From positions 20,635 to 84,634 of the forward strand of contig CAZOJJ010000008.1 of NCBI GenBank assembly GCA_964580105.1: a stretch of DNA of 64,000 bases. The letters run 5' to 3'. This DNA comes from CAZOJJ01 sp964580105 (GTDB taxonomy: Bacteria > Bacteroidota > Rhodothermia > Rhodothermales > Rubricoccaceae). This document shows, one piece after another, positions 25,260 to 34,800 of the stretch. The position numbers were made by a program, and so were the translations under genes. Under the pieces are notes generated by a model, which made no database searches, was not told the DNA's origin, and worked only from the letters and a program-made list of their open reading frames with translations. Every line of letters begins with the position of its first letter. The first letter of the stretch is position 1.

Positions 25260-25406
25260 ATGCTCCAAGCCATCATCGTCCTGGCCGTCATCGCCCTCAT
25301 CGCCTCCCTCCTCGGTTTCCGGGGAGTGGCCGGCATGACCGCCGGCCTCGCCAAGATCCTCCTCATCGTCTTCGTGATCCTGGTGATCATCGCGTTCCTG
25401 CTCTAG
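25260..25406 (+). CDS. DUF1328 small membrane protein
   Basis: 48 residues, almost entirely hydrophobic: MLQAIIVLAVIALIASLLGF, a short GVAGMTAGLAKI turn, then a second TM helix ending AFLL. This is the usual size and layout of the DUF1328 (YtjA-like) family, which has two TM helices and a Gly-rich centre; function unknown, often linked with stress. The stop lies in an 18-bp tandem duplication. Confidence 0.8.
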   Translation: MLQAIIVLAVIALIASLLGFRGVAGMTAGLAKILLIVFVILVIIAFLL

Positions 25407-25432
25407 CCGAGCTCCCTGCTCTAGCCGAGCTC
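25397..25432 (+). repeat. Perfect 18-bp tandem duplication across a stop codon
   Basis: CCTGCTCTAGCCGAGCTC occurs twice head to tail (25397-25414, 25415-25432). The first copy holds the last codons and TAG of the DUF1328 gene. Confidence 0.9.
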
Positions 25433-25469
25433 CTCGGGAAGAGGCGCCCCGTAAGGCGCCTGCTTCGCG

Positions 25470-25503
25470 GGCCGGCCGTCGTAGTTTGGCGGCCGGCCTT
25501 TCT
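25470..25503 (+). terminator. Rho-independent terminator after DUF1328
   Basis: GGCCGGCCG and CGGCCGGCC form a 9-bp stem around an 11-nt loop, followed by TTTCTGT; an AGGCGCC/GGCGCCT hairpin lies just before. Confidence 0.8.
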
Positions 25504-25520
25504 GTGTACCCCTGCTCCCG

Positions 25521-26513
25521 ATGCGCGCCCTCGTCCTCCACCGCGACGCCGACACCGTCACCCCCGTCCTCGAATCCGTCGAAACCGACCGTCTGCCCGA
25601 GGGCGACGTGCTCGTAGACGTGGCCTATTCGAGCCTGAACTACAAGGACGGCCTCGCCGTTACGAACCGGGGCAAGATCATCCGGGGCGACTTCCCGTTC
25701 GTGCCGGGCATCGACCTGGCCGGGACGGTGGCGGCGTCGGAAACGGAGGCCTTCCGCGAGGGCGACCGGGTGATCCTGACGGGGTGGGGGACGGGCGAAG
25801 ATCGGTGGGGCGGTTACGCGGAGCAGGCGCGGGCGCGGGCCGACCACCTCGTCCGGCTCCCCGACGGGATGACGCTCCAGGACGCCATGTTCGTTGGCAC
25901 CGCCGGGTTCACGGCCATGCTGAGCGTGCTCGCGCTCGAAGCGATGGGCGTCGAGCCCGCGATGGGGCCCGTCGTCGTCACCGGGGCCTCCGGCGGCGTG
26001 GGCTCGATGGCCGTGGCGCTGCTGGCCCACGCCGGCTTCGAGGTCGCCGCCGCGACGGGCACGCCCGAGGCGCACGGCTATCTCCGCGCCCTCGGCGCCG
26101 CCGAGATTCTGGGCCGCGCCGAGCTGGCCGAGCCGCCGAAGCACCCGATGGGCCCCGGCCGGTGGGCCGGCGCCGTGGACTCCGTGGGCGGGACCACACT
26201 CGCCTCGATCATCGCGACGACCCGGCGGCACGGGTGCGTCGCCGCGTGCGGGCTGGCGGGCGGGCACGCCCTCCACACGACGGTCTTTCCGTTCATCCTG
26301 CGCGGGGTCGTCCTCTACGGCATCGACTCCAACACGGCCACGCCCGAACGACGTACGCAGGCGTGGGAGCGCCTCGCGGCGGCGCTCCGCAACGGCGCGC
26401 TGGACGCCGTCGAGCGCACGGTCATCGGCCTGGACGAGGTGATCGCCTGGAGCGAGCGGATCGTGCGCGGCGAGACGCGCGGGCGCGTGGTCGTCGAGGT
26501 GCAGGGAGAATGA
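25521..26513 (+). CDS. YhdH/AcuI-type acrylyl-CoA reductase family (MDR)
   Basis: 330-residue zinc-free medium-chain dehydrogenase/reductase. Residues typical of the YhdH/AcuI subfamily: SSLNYKDGLAVTNRGKIIR, FPFVPGIDLAGTV, LTGWGTGEDRWGGYAEQARA, the NADPH loop VVTGASGGVGSMA and GIDSN near the C-terminus. The family reduces acryloyl-CoA to propionyl-CoA with NADPH, protecting against a toxic electrophile. It follows a terminator by 18 nt and its TGA overlaps the ATG of the next oxidoreductase, so the two are one operon. Confidence 0.9.
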   Translation: MRALVLHRDADTVTPVLESVETDRLPEGDVLVDVAYSSLNYKDGLAVTNRGKIIRGDFPFVPGIDLAGTVAASETEAFREGDRVILTGWGTGEDRWGGYAEQARARADHLVRLPDGMTLQDAMFVGTAGFTAMLSVLALEAMGVEPAMGPVVVTGASGGVGSMAVALLAHAGFEVAAATGTPEAHGYLRALGAAEILGRAELAEPPKHPMGPGRWAGAVDSVGGTTLASIIATTRRHGCVAACGLAGGHALHTTVFPFILRGVVLYGIDSNTATPERRTQAWERLAAALRNGALDAVERTVIGLDEVIAWSERIVRGETRGRVVVEVQGE

Positions 26514-27748
26514 GCGAGGGAGCGGCGAGGAAAGGGAGAGAGGGAGCGGGCGTGCTGCCTTCCCGCACCTTCTCGCCGTGGCAGCGGGCGATGCCGCCGG
26601 CCGTGTGCGACGTCGCCGTCGTGGGCGGCGGCATCATGGCGGCGGCGACGGCGTACGCGCTCCGCCGGCTCGATCCGTCGCTGCGCGTGGCGCTGCTGGA
26701 AGCGGAGACGCTGGCGTTCGGCGCGAGCGGGCGGAACGCCGGTTTCCTCCTCCTGGGCACGCACACCGACTACGCCTCGGCCGTCGAGGCGTACGGCCGG
26801 GACCGCGCCCGCCGGCTCTGGCGCTTCACGGCCGAGAACGCCGCGCTCGTCCGCGACGAACTGGACGGCCGCGCCTTCGACCTCCGCTTCACCGGAAACG
26901 TCCTGGCCGCCGGCGACGCCGCCGAGGCGGAGCGGCTCCGCCGGGCGACGGCCCTGCTGGCCGAGGACGGCGTCGAGACGGAGTACGTGGACGGCGAGGC
27001 GGCCAACGCGCGGCTGGGCACGCGCGGCTTTGCAGGCGTGCAGTTCGTCTCCGAAGGCGGCACGCTGCACCCGGCAAAGCTCGTCCGTCACCTCGCCGCC
27101 CTCAGCGGCGCGACCGTGCTGGAGGGATGGCCCGTGGATCGGATCGCGGCCGACGGCGCGGGCGTCCGCCTCGGTGGTCCGTCGGGCACGCTCACGGCCG
27201 GGCAGGTGGTGCTGACGCTGAACGCCTACCTCCCCCGGCTCGTCCCCGAGGCCGCCCGGTTCGTCCGTCCCGTCCGCGCCCAGATGCTCGCCACCGCGCC
27301 CGTCGCGCCGGTGACCGACCGGCCCGTCTACTCGCACGAGGGGTTCTACTACCTCCGCCAGCAACCCGACGGGCGGCTGCTCCTCGGCGGCGCGCGCCAC
27401 CGCCACGTCGAGGCCGAGGTCGGCTACGCCGACCTGACGACCGGGGCGCTCCAGGCCGACCTCCTGACCTACCTCCGCGACCACTTCCCGGCCGCCGGCG
27501 CGCCCGCCGTCGAGCGGCGGTGGAGCGGGACGATGGGCTTCTCGCCCGACAGCCTGCCCGTCGTGGGCGCGGTGCCGGGCGTGCCGGGCGCGCGCTTCGC
27601 CACGGGCTTCACCGGGCACGGGATGGGCTTCGGCGTGCGGTTCGGCTACCTCCTTGCCCGGACGGTTCTCGGCCAGACGGATGACGCGGCCGACCTTTTC
27701 GATGCCGTCCGCTTCGGGGCACCCGGCGGGAACGTCGTTCGTTCGTAG
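26510..27748 (+). CDS. FAD-dependent oxidoreductase, DAO/glycine oxidase-like family
   Basis: 412-residue flavoprotein. After about 30 Arg/Gly/Pro residues comes the dinucleotide motif CDVAVVGGGIMAAATAYALR, then EAETLAFGASGRNAGFLLLG (typical of the PuuB/GlpD-like DAO group), a substrate domain, and the C-terminal FAD-binding GTMGFSPDSLPVVG and GFTGHGMGFGVR. It probably oxidises an amine or amino acid, releasing H2O2. It starts by ATGA overlap with the AcuI-like gene. The first in-frame ATG was used; a later ATG before the Rossmann motif (residue 28) is possible. Confidence 0.85.
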   Translation: MSEGAARKGREGAGVLPSRTFSPWQRAMPPAVCDVAVVGGGIMAAATAYALRRLDPSLRVALLEAETLAFGASGRNAGFLLLGTHTDYASAVEAYGRDRARRLWRFTAENAALVRDELDGRAFDLRFTGNVLAAGDAAEAERLRRATALLAEDGVETEYVDGEAANARLGTRGFAGVQFVSEGGTLHPAKLVRHLAALSGATVLEGWPVDRIAADGAGVRLGGPSGTLTAGQVVLTLNAYLPRLVPEAARFVRPVRAQMLATAPVAPVTDRPVYSHEGFYYLRQQPDGRLLLGGARHRHVEAEVGYADLTTGALQADLLTYLRDHFPAAGAPAVERRWSGTMGFSPDSLPVVGAVPGVPGARFATGFTGHGMGFGVRFGYLLARTVLGQTDDAADLFDAVRFGAPGGNVVRS

Positions 27749-27786
27749 GTTTCACCGGACCGCACCCCTCCTTCCAACCCACGCCG

Positions 27787-28485
27787 ATGAACACCTACGC
27801 CACCGCCGGCACCCCCGTTGCCGCCCTCGACACCGAGGCGCGGGCGACGTTCATGCTCCGGACCTACCTCCACCTGTTCGGTGCCATCCTCGCCTTCGCC
27901 GCCGTCGAGTACGCGCTCTTCGCGAGCGGGCTGGCGGCCCCCATCGCCGAGACGATGCTGAGCGGGAGCTGGCTCCTCGTGCTCGGCGGCTTCGTGATCG
28001 TGAGCTGGCTGGCTTCGAACACGGCCCACCGCGCCGAGTCGAAGGCGGCGCAGTACCTCGCCCTCGGCGGGTTCATCCTCGCCGAGGCGCTGATCTTCGT
28101 GCCGCTCCTGTTCGTGGCGGCCTACTACACCAACGATCCCGGCGTCATCAACAAGGCGGCGTGGGTGACGCTTCTCGGCTTCTCCGGCCTCACGGCCGTC
28201 GCCTACACGACCCGGAAGGACTTCTCCTTCCTCGGCGGCCTCCTTCGCTGGGCCTTCGTCCTCGCCCTCGTCGCCATCGTGGCGGGGGTGATTTTCGGGT
28301 TCGAACTCGGGACGTGGTTCTCCGTCGCGATGATCGGCCTCGCGGGCGCGGCCATCCTGTACGACACCTCGAAGGTGATGTACCACTACCCCGAGGACCG
28401 CTACGTGGCGGCCTCGCTGGAGCTCTTCGCCTCGGTGGCGCTGATGTTCTGGTACGTCCTCCGCCTGTTCATGAGCCGGGACTGA
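27787..28485 (+). CDS. Bax inhibitor-1/YccA family membrane protein
   Basis: 232 residues with seven TM segments, the first starting at RTYLHLFGAILAFAAVEYAL. The C-terminal half carries family features: GLTAVAYTTRKDFSFLGG, GAAILYDTSKVMYHYPED (Asp of the pH sensor) and SLELFASVALMFWYVLRLF. In bacteria such proteins act as pH-gated Ca2+ leak channels or FtsH partners. 38 nt after the DAO gene; terminated by a strong hairpin. Confidence 0.9.
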   Translation: MNTYATAGTPVAALDTEARATFMLRTYLHLFGAILAFAAVEYALFASGLAAPIAETMLSGSWLLVLGGFVIVSWLASNTAHRAESKAAQYLALGGFILAEALIFVPLLFVAAYYTNDPGVINKAAWVTLLGFSGLTAVAYTTRKDFSFLGGLLRWAFVLALVAIVAGVIFGFELGTWFSVAMIGLAGAAILYDTSKVMYHYPEDRYVAASLELFASVALMFWYVLRLFMSRD

Positions 28486-28510
28486 GCCGCCGGCTCACGA
28501 CGAGATCGGC

Positions 28511-28554
28511 GGGGGCGCCCGGTCGGGCGCCCGGTCGGGCGCCCCCGCGCGTTT
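28511..28554 (+). terminator. Terminator hairpin between convergent genes
   Basis: GGGGGCGCCCG (28511-28521) pairs with CGGGCGCCCCC (28536-28546), followed by GCGCGTTTC. The unit GGTCGGGCGCCC is repeated inside. It may serve both BI-1 (plus) and the rhodanese gene (minus). Confidence 0.7.
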
Positions 28555-28967
28555 CAGGGCTCGACGACCTCGGCGCCGGCCCGCTTCAGGTCGGCGTAGC
28601 CGCCGGCGTTGTAGAGCGTGGTGAAGCCCATCTCCCGCATGATCTCGGCGGCCTGCCGACTCCGGTTGCCCGAGCGGCAGTAGAGGTAGACCGGCGTCGT
28701 GCGGTCGAGCGACTCGACCCGTGCGCGGAAGTCGGCCGCGCCGACGTTCACGTTGCGGGCGCCGACGAGGTGGCCGTCGGCGTACTCACCGGGCGTGCGC
28801 ACGTCGAGGACGACGGCGCCGGGCTCGCGCTCCGCGACGAAGTCGGACGGTGCGAGCTGGACGATGGGGGTGGCTGCCGCCTCCGAGGCGGGCGGGGCCG
28901 GTTCGGGCTGGCAGCCGCCGGTGAGCGGCAGGGACAGGGTGAGGGCGAGGAAGAGGACGGAGCGCAT
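28554..28967 (-). CDS. Rhodanese-domain lipoprotein
   Basis: 137 residues from ATG 28967; signal peptide with lipobox SLPLTGGC. One rhodanese domain covers residues 40-137: VVLDVRTPGEYADGHLVGAR and an active-site loop YLYCRSGNRSRQAAEIM with the catalytic Cys. Probably a periplasmic sulfurtransferase or persulfide carrier. 17 nt from the thioesterase gene upstream, so co-transcribed. Confidence 0.88.
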   Translation of the reverse strand: MRSVLFLALTLSLPLTGGCQPEPAPPASEAAATPIVQLAPSDFVAEREPGAVVLDVRTPGEYADGHLVGARNVNVGAADFRARVESLDRTTPVYLYCRSGNRSRQAAEIMREMGFTTLYNAGGYADLKRAGAEVVEP

Positions 28968-28984
28968 GGGGGACCTCGGTGGAG

Positions 28985-29728
28985 TCAGGGGGCGGCCCAG
29001 TGCGTGTGCAGGACCGCCAGTTCGATGCCATCCGCCGCGCGGCGGAGGCGGTGGGCGTACGAATCCGCACCGCACGACGCGGTTTCCACCACGACCGTGT
29101 CGCCTGCAGCGGCCTCGGCCTTGAAGAGCGCGTCGAACGCGGCGAGCCGTTTCGACGCCGCTACGTCTTCGGTCACGCCTTCGAGCGCCCACTCGACGAA
29201 ACGAACGTTGTTGGCGTGGCCGTTCCGGTCGAGGTCGGCGCGTCGGACGGAGAAGCGGCATTCGGCAGCGGCCTCCTCGGGAGCCGTCGGCGGCGCGGCG
29301 GGCGGAAGCGCTCGGGGGGCGACGGGCACGCGGATGGCGCGGACCGACGCGGGCAGCCGGGCCGGGCGGCGGCGGGCCACGTCGAGGACGAGCCAGGTGC
29401 TCACGGCGTGGGCGAGGGGCACGCCGCCCTCGCCGCGAAAGACGAAGTCGCGCTCCGCGCGGAGGCCGTCCTCGGCGCTCGGCCACGTCTCGACCCCGAC
29501 GGCCTCGCGCCAGTCGGGGAAGCGGTCCACGCGCATCCGCAGGCGGTGGAGCACCCACGCGCCCGGCCCGTGCCCGAGGTCGAACGACTCGACGCCGAGG
29601 GCGCGGGCGTGGTTGCCGGCGGCCTCCTGGGCGTAGTCGCAGAGGGTGAGGACGCGGGCGCGCTCGTCCGGGCCGATCTCGTAGGCCCGGACGGAGAACG
29701 ACTCGGTCCAGAGGGCGGGGGCGGTCAC
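28985..29728 (-). CDS. Acyl-ACP thioesterase (FatA/FatB family)
   Basis: 247-residue double hot-dog thioesterase starting at GTG 29728; releases free fatty acids from acyl-ACP in the cytosol. N-terminal hot-dog SVRAYEIGPDERARVLTLCD, then AWVLHRLRMRVDRFPDWRE; the second contains RRADLDRNGHANNVRFVEWALEG, with the family NGHxNN signature whose Asn and His are catalytic. Length matches bacterial members. It is followed closely by the rhodanese lipoprotein gene. Confidence 0.9.
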   Translation of the reverse strand: MTAPALWTESFSVRAYEIGPDERARVLTLCDYAQEAAGNHARALGVESFDLGHGPGAWVLHRLRMRVDRFPDWREAVGVETWPSAEDGLRAERDFVFRGEGGVPLAHAVSTWLVLDVARRRPARLPASVRAIRVPVAPRALPPAAPPTAPEEAAAECRFSVRRADLDRNGHANNVRFVEWALEGVTEDVAASKRLAAFDALFKAEAAAGDTVVVETASCGADSYAHRLRRAADGIELAVLHTHWAAP

Positions 29729-29812
29729 CGGCAGGCGAACGCGATGAGTGGGCGGGCTCGCCTGCCGGATTCGCAGCGCGGCGGCTTCATGTCCTGCAGG
29801 AATAGGCGGAGC

Positions 29813-31744
29813 CTATTTCAGCAGCGTCACCCGGCGGCTTTCGGCGAAGCGCTCACCGACCACGCGGACGACGTAGGGACCCGTCGCCAGGCCGGTCCCG
29901 TCGAGCGAGAACGTGCGCGTGGCGTCGGCGTCCATCGCGCCGTCGAACAGCGTGGCGACGCGCTGCCCGAGCACGTTGTAGAGCGCAACCGACACGTGCT
30001 GGGTCTGGGCGACGGCGAGGTCGAAGTGGGCGTGCGGGTTGAACGGGTTGGGGTAGACGGCGGAGAGCCGGTGCGTGCCCGGCGTGCCGATGGTGGCCTC
30101 GACCGTGCCGACGACCTCGAACCGTCCGTCGAAGTCGAGTTGCTTGAGGCGGAAGGTGTGCGTGCCGACGCCGAGATCGCGCGCCGCGAAGACGTAGGTC
30201 TGCGCCTCGGTCGTGGTGCCATGGCCCTCGACGAAGCCGAGCGGGGCCCAGTCGTCGCCCTGGCGCATCTGCACCTCGAAGCCGGCGTTGTTGGTCTCCG
30301 AGGCCGTCTCCCAGCGGAGGGTGACCTCCGAGCCGCTGGTCGTCGCCGTGAACGCGGTCAGCTCGACGGGAATCGGACCGGTGGGGTCGACCTTCTGGGC
30401 GTAGATGTCGTCGTTGCCCGCGCGGTCGTCCTGCCACGCGAGCGCCACCTCGTCGTCCGCGAGGCGGGTTGCCGCGAGCCTCGACTTCGAACTCGGCGTG
30501 ATCGACACGTCGAACGGGGAGACGGTGACGCCGCCGGCGTGGGCGCCTGCGCCGGCGTCCGAGACCGTCGCGCCCAACAGCTGGTCCAGCCCGAAGCCCG
30601 GCGAGTCGTTCCAGAAGACGAAGGCGCCGGGGCCGCCCCGGACGGTGCGCACGTTGGTGACGGCGTCGGGGCTCAGCGCCACGAGTTCGAGCCCGTCGTC
30701 GGTCCACAGGCGGTTGCCGGCGGCGTCCACCTTCTGGCCGTAGAGCCCCTGCATGCTCTGATTCCCGTTCAGCTCCGTCCAGAAGACGTAGATGTCGCCG
30801 GTGGCGGGGTCGTAGTCGGCGTCCGGGGCGACGCGCTGCTGCGCGGCGTTCGTCGAGACGGGCACGCCGTCGTGGGCGAAGGCCTCGGAGCCGTCGGGGA
30901 GGATGTGCTGGACGTAGCTCTGGAGGCTGCCGGCCACGCTGTACCAGGCGAAGACGCCGCCGCCCGCGCCGTCGGGGACGAACGTGGGGAAGTTGCCGAT
31001 CTGGAGCGAGCCGCCGTCGAAGACGGCCACCGGCCCCCAGAGCGTCGCGCCCGTGGCGTCGAACTTCTGGGCGAGGAGGTGCTTCGGGGCGGTGATGATG
31101 CCGGTCTGGTGGACGAGCGAGAGGAGCACGTCGGTGCCGTGGGCGTGGAGGTCGCTGGCCGTGTACGAGCCGACGGGGGGCGTGAGGACCACGTCGGAGG
31201 CCCACTGGGGCACGCCGTCGGCGTCGAGCTTCTGGAGGTGGACGCTGGCGTCGTCGGACCACGCCACGACCGAGCCGCCGTCGCTCGTGCCGGTGATCTT
31301 CGGGTTGGCGACGAAGCCGGACGTGTTCGTGAGGACGACCCCGTTCGGCCCCCAGGGCTGGTCGCCCGCGGGCGTGACCTGGGCGGCGGTGATCTGGACG
31401 CCCGTGCCTCGGTCGTCGCGGAACGTCAGCAGTGCGTTGCCCGCCGCATCGACGGCGAGGTCGTAGTCCACGGTCGAGCTGAAGCCACGGTCGGCGACGA
31501 GGACGCCGTTGTGGGGGAAGACCTCGTGCCCGCTCGCGTCGAGCTTCTGAACGCGCACGTCGAAGCCCGCGCCGTCGAACCAGCTGACGTAGACGCCGCC
31601 GTCCGGGGCGGGCGCGATCTTGGGCTGGACCTGGCTGCCCGCGCCGTCGGCGACGGACAGGTTCAGCGCCGGGTTGGGGGACCACTGGGCGAGGGCCGGG
31701 GAGGCGAGGGCGAGGAGCCCGAGGAGCAGGAGGGAGGTTCGCAT
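29813..31744 (-). CDS. T9SS-exported multi-repeat protein with C-terminal sorting domain
   Basis: 643 residues from ATG 31744. Signal peptide MRTSLLLLGLLALASPALAQ; then about 400 residues of repeats built on D(A/P)xGxxLW or DADGVPQW motifs followed by V-x-W strands (VSWFDGAGFDVRVQKLDASG; VAWSDDASVHLQKLDADGVP), probably a beta-propeller. A beta-sandwich follows (ETNNAGFEVQMRQGDDW). The C-terminus is a T9SS sorting domain: SAVYPNPFNP, then VSVALYNVLGQRVATLFDG and VVRVVGERFAESRRVTLLK. This is the best evidence for a type IX secretion system in the organism. Ligand unknown. Confidence 0.9.
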   Translation of the reverse strand: MRTSLLLLGLLALASPALAQWSPNPALNLSVADGAGSQVQPKIAPAPDGGVYVSWFDGAGFDVRVQKLDASGHEVFPHNGVLVADRGFSSTVDYDLAVDAAGNALLTFRDDRGTGVQITAAQVTPAGDQPWGPNGVVLTNTSGFVANPKITGTSDGGSVVAWSDDASVHLQKLDADGVPQWASDVVLTPPVGSYTASDLHAHGTDVLLSLVHQTGIITAPKHLLAQKFDATGATLWGPVAVFDGGSLQIGNFPTFVPDGAGGGVFAWYSVAGSLQSYVQHILPDGSEAFAHDGVPVSTNAAQQRVAPDADYDPATGDIYVFWTELNGNQSMQGLYGQKVDAAGNRLWTDDGLELVALSPDAVTNVRTVRGGPGAFVFWNDSPGFGLDQLLGATVSDAGAGAHAGGVTVSPFDVSITPSSKSRLAATRLADDEVALAWQDDRAGNDDIYAQKVDPTGPIPVELTAFTATTSGSEVTLRWETASETNNAGFEVQMRQGDDWAPLGFVEGHGTTTEAQTYVFAARDLGVGTHTFRLKQLDFDGRFEVVGTVEATIGTPGTHRLSAVYPNPFNPHAHFDLAVAQTQHVSVALYNVLGQRVATLFDGAMDADATRTFSLDGTGLATGPYVVRVVGERFAESRRVTLLK

Positions 31745-31853
31745 GGAAAACCGGATGGATGGGTGGGCCGAGTTTAGGCCCCGCCTCGCGCCCGTGCAAC
31801 CCGGCGGCCGGGGGCGCCTCGGGCGCCGCCGGAACGCTGTCACCCTCGGGCGG

Positions 31854-31860
31854 TAGCTTC
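31854..31860 (+). promoter_or_regulatory. -7-like element before polA
   Basis: TAGCTTC, 25 nt before the polA ATG, in a 141-nt divergent intergenic region. Confidence 0.5.
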
Positions 31861-31885
31861 CCGACCGACCCCGACCGTCCCGCCG

Positions 31886-34800
31886 ATGTCCGACCAGCCC
31901 TCGCTCTTCGATCCCGCCGCGCCCGCCCCGGAGGCCGACATCGAAGTCACCCTGCCCGACGACCTCGACGAGGCGCCCGGGGCGGCGGGGCCGGGAGGAG
32001 AGGAGCGCGAGACGCTCTTCCTCTGCGACGCCTTCGCCCTCGCCTACCGCGCCTTCTTCTCGATGAAGAACGCCACGCTCACGGCGCCGGACGGGACCGA
32101 CACCCGCACGCTCTACGGCTTCACGAGCGCGCTGCTCAAGCTGCTCGAAGACCACCAGCCCGAGCACATCGCCGTCGTCTTCGACAAGCTCGGCGGCAAG
32201 CCCACCTTCCGCGATCAGCTCTACGACGCCTACAAGGCGCATCGCCCGCCGATGCCGGTCGAGATCAAGAGCAACATCGCGCTCATGAAGCGGCTCGTCG
32301 AGGCGTTCGACATCCCCGTCATCGAGGTCGAGGGCGTCGAGGCCGACGACGTGATCGGCACGCTCGCCAAGCGCGCCGAGGCCGAGGGCGTCCGCGCCGT
32401 CATCTTCTCGCCCGACAAGGACTTCCGCCAGCTCCTCTCGGACTGCGTCTGCATGCTCCGCCCGCCCTACATGGGCGAGACGTTCGACCAGGAGACGCCC
32501 GAGACCTTCGCCGAGAAGTACGGCGGCCTCGAACCCCGCCAGTTCATCGACCTCCTCGCGCTCATGGGCGACGCGGCCGACAACGTGCCGGGCGTGCCGG
32601 GCATCGGCGAAAAGACGGCCGTCCAGCTCATCGCCGAGTACGGCTCGGTCGAGAACCTCATCGAGCACGCGGCCGAGCTCAAGGGCAAGCGCGCCCGCGA
32701 GGGGATGACCAACCACGCCGAGGACGCGCTGCTCTCCAAGCGGCTCGTCACCATCGCCACCGACGTCGAGCTCGACCTCGACTGGCACACGCTCCGCCGC
32801 ACCGACCCCGACCTCGACGCCATCGAGGCGCTCTTCAACGAGGTCGGTTTCGGCGCGCGCCTGTGGAGCCGCGTCAAAGCCTACGCCGCCGGCGAATCCC
32901 GCCGCACGCGCGCCCGCACGCTCCTCCCCGAAGACGACCCCTCCCTCGCCTTCGACTTCGGCCCCTACGAGCCGGTCCGGGCGATGGAGGTGGGCGCGGT
33001 GGACTACACGACCGTCCTGGCGAAGGCCGACCTCGGCGTCGCGACGGGCCTGGTCGAAGGCCGCGACGCCTTCAGCTTCGACACCGAGACGACGTCCATA
33101 GACCCGATGATGGCCTCGCTCGTGGGCGTCTCGCTGGCGGCCGAGCCGAAGAAGGCGGCCTACGTCCCCACGCCGATGCCGGACGGCACGCCCACCGAGG
33201 CCGTCCTCGACGCGCTCCGGCCCGTGCTGGAGGACGAGGCGACGCTCAAGATCGGCCACAACGTGAAGTACGACCTCCTCGTGCTCCGCCGCCACGGCGT
33301 CGAGGTGCGCGGGCCGGTGTTCGACACGATGGTGGCGCACTACCTCGTCAACCCGGAGGCCAGCCACAAGCTCGACGACGTCGCCAGCTTCTACCTCAAC
33401 TACCGGCCGCAGCCGATCACCGAGCTGATCGGGACGGGCAAGAACGCGATCTCGATGCGCGACGTGCCCATCGAGCAGGTCGGCCCCTACGCCTGCGAGG
33501 ACGCCGACGTGGCCCTCCGCCTCGTGCCCGTCCTGCACGAGAAGCTGGAGGCCGACGGGCTGCTGGAGATCGCCGAGACCATCGAGTTCCCGCTCGTGCC
33601 CGTCCTCGCCGACATCGAGGCGGCCGGGGTCAAGGTGGACGTGGCCGTCCTCGACGAGATCCGCGTCCAGCTCGAACGCCAGCTCGAGGAGCAGGAGGCG
33701 AAGATCTACGAACTCGCCGGGCGCACGTTCGCCATCGGCTCGACCAAGCAGCTCGGCGAGGTTCTCTTCAACCCGCCGCCGACGCCGGAAGAGCGCGAGG
33801 CCGCCGCCGCGTGGGCCCGGGAGATGGCCGACCCCGACACCTCGCTCACCAAGAAGGAGCTCGCCGAGCGGGCGCCCACGTTCGGCCTCGGCCTCGCGCC
33901 GCTCGGCAAGACCGCCACCGGCAAGCCGAAGACGGACGAGAAGGTGCTCCAGGAACTTGCCCAGGAGCATCCCCTCCCGGCTCTCGTGCTCGACTGGCGC
34001 AAGGTCGCCAAGCTCAAGAACACCTACGTCGACAAGCTGCCGGAGCTCATCCACCCCGAGACCGGCCGCGTCCACACCGACTTCAACCAGACCATCGCGG
34101 CCACCGGCCGCCTCTCGTCGTCCAATCCCAACCTCCAGAACATCCCCATCCGCACCGACCTCGGGAAGGAGATCCGCAAGGCGTTCGTGGCCGAGCCGGG
34201 CTGCAAGCTGCTCTCGGCGGACTACGCCCAGATCGAGCTCCGCATCATCGCGCACATGAGCGGCGACGCCAGGCTCATCGAGGCCTTCCGCGAGGGGCGC
34301 GACATCCACACCGCCACCGCCGCGACGGTCTTCGAGGTGGACTACGACGCCGTCACGCGCGCCCAGCGCGACCGCGTCAAGCAGGTCAACTACGGCATCC
34401 CCTACGGCATCTCGGCCTTCGGCCTCGCGCAGCGCCTCCGCATCGGCAACAAGGAGGCGCAGGACCTCATCGACCAGTACCGCGCCTCCTACCCGGACGT
34501 GATCCGCTTCCTCGACGGGCTGATCGAGGACGCCCGCGAGCGGGGCTACGTGGAGACGCTGCTCGGGCGCCGCCGCTACGTGCCGCAGATCACGAGCCGC
34601 AACCCCAACGACCGCGCCTACGCCGAGCGCATCGCGGTGAACATGCCCATCCAGGGCACGCAGGCCGACATGATCAAGCTCGCGATGGTGGCCATCCACG
34701 CGCGGCTCAAGCGCGAGGGGCTGGCGTCACGGATGATCCTGCAGGTCCACGACGAGCTGGTCTTCGAGGTGCCCGAGGCGGAGGTGGAGGCGGTCACGGC

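Noticed and set aside
29813..34699. 1,628-codon minus-strand frame covering polA
   Set aside because: Only its C-terminal part (29813-31744) is a real gene, the T9SS cargo; the rest is antisense of polA.
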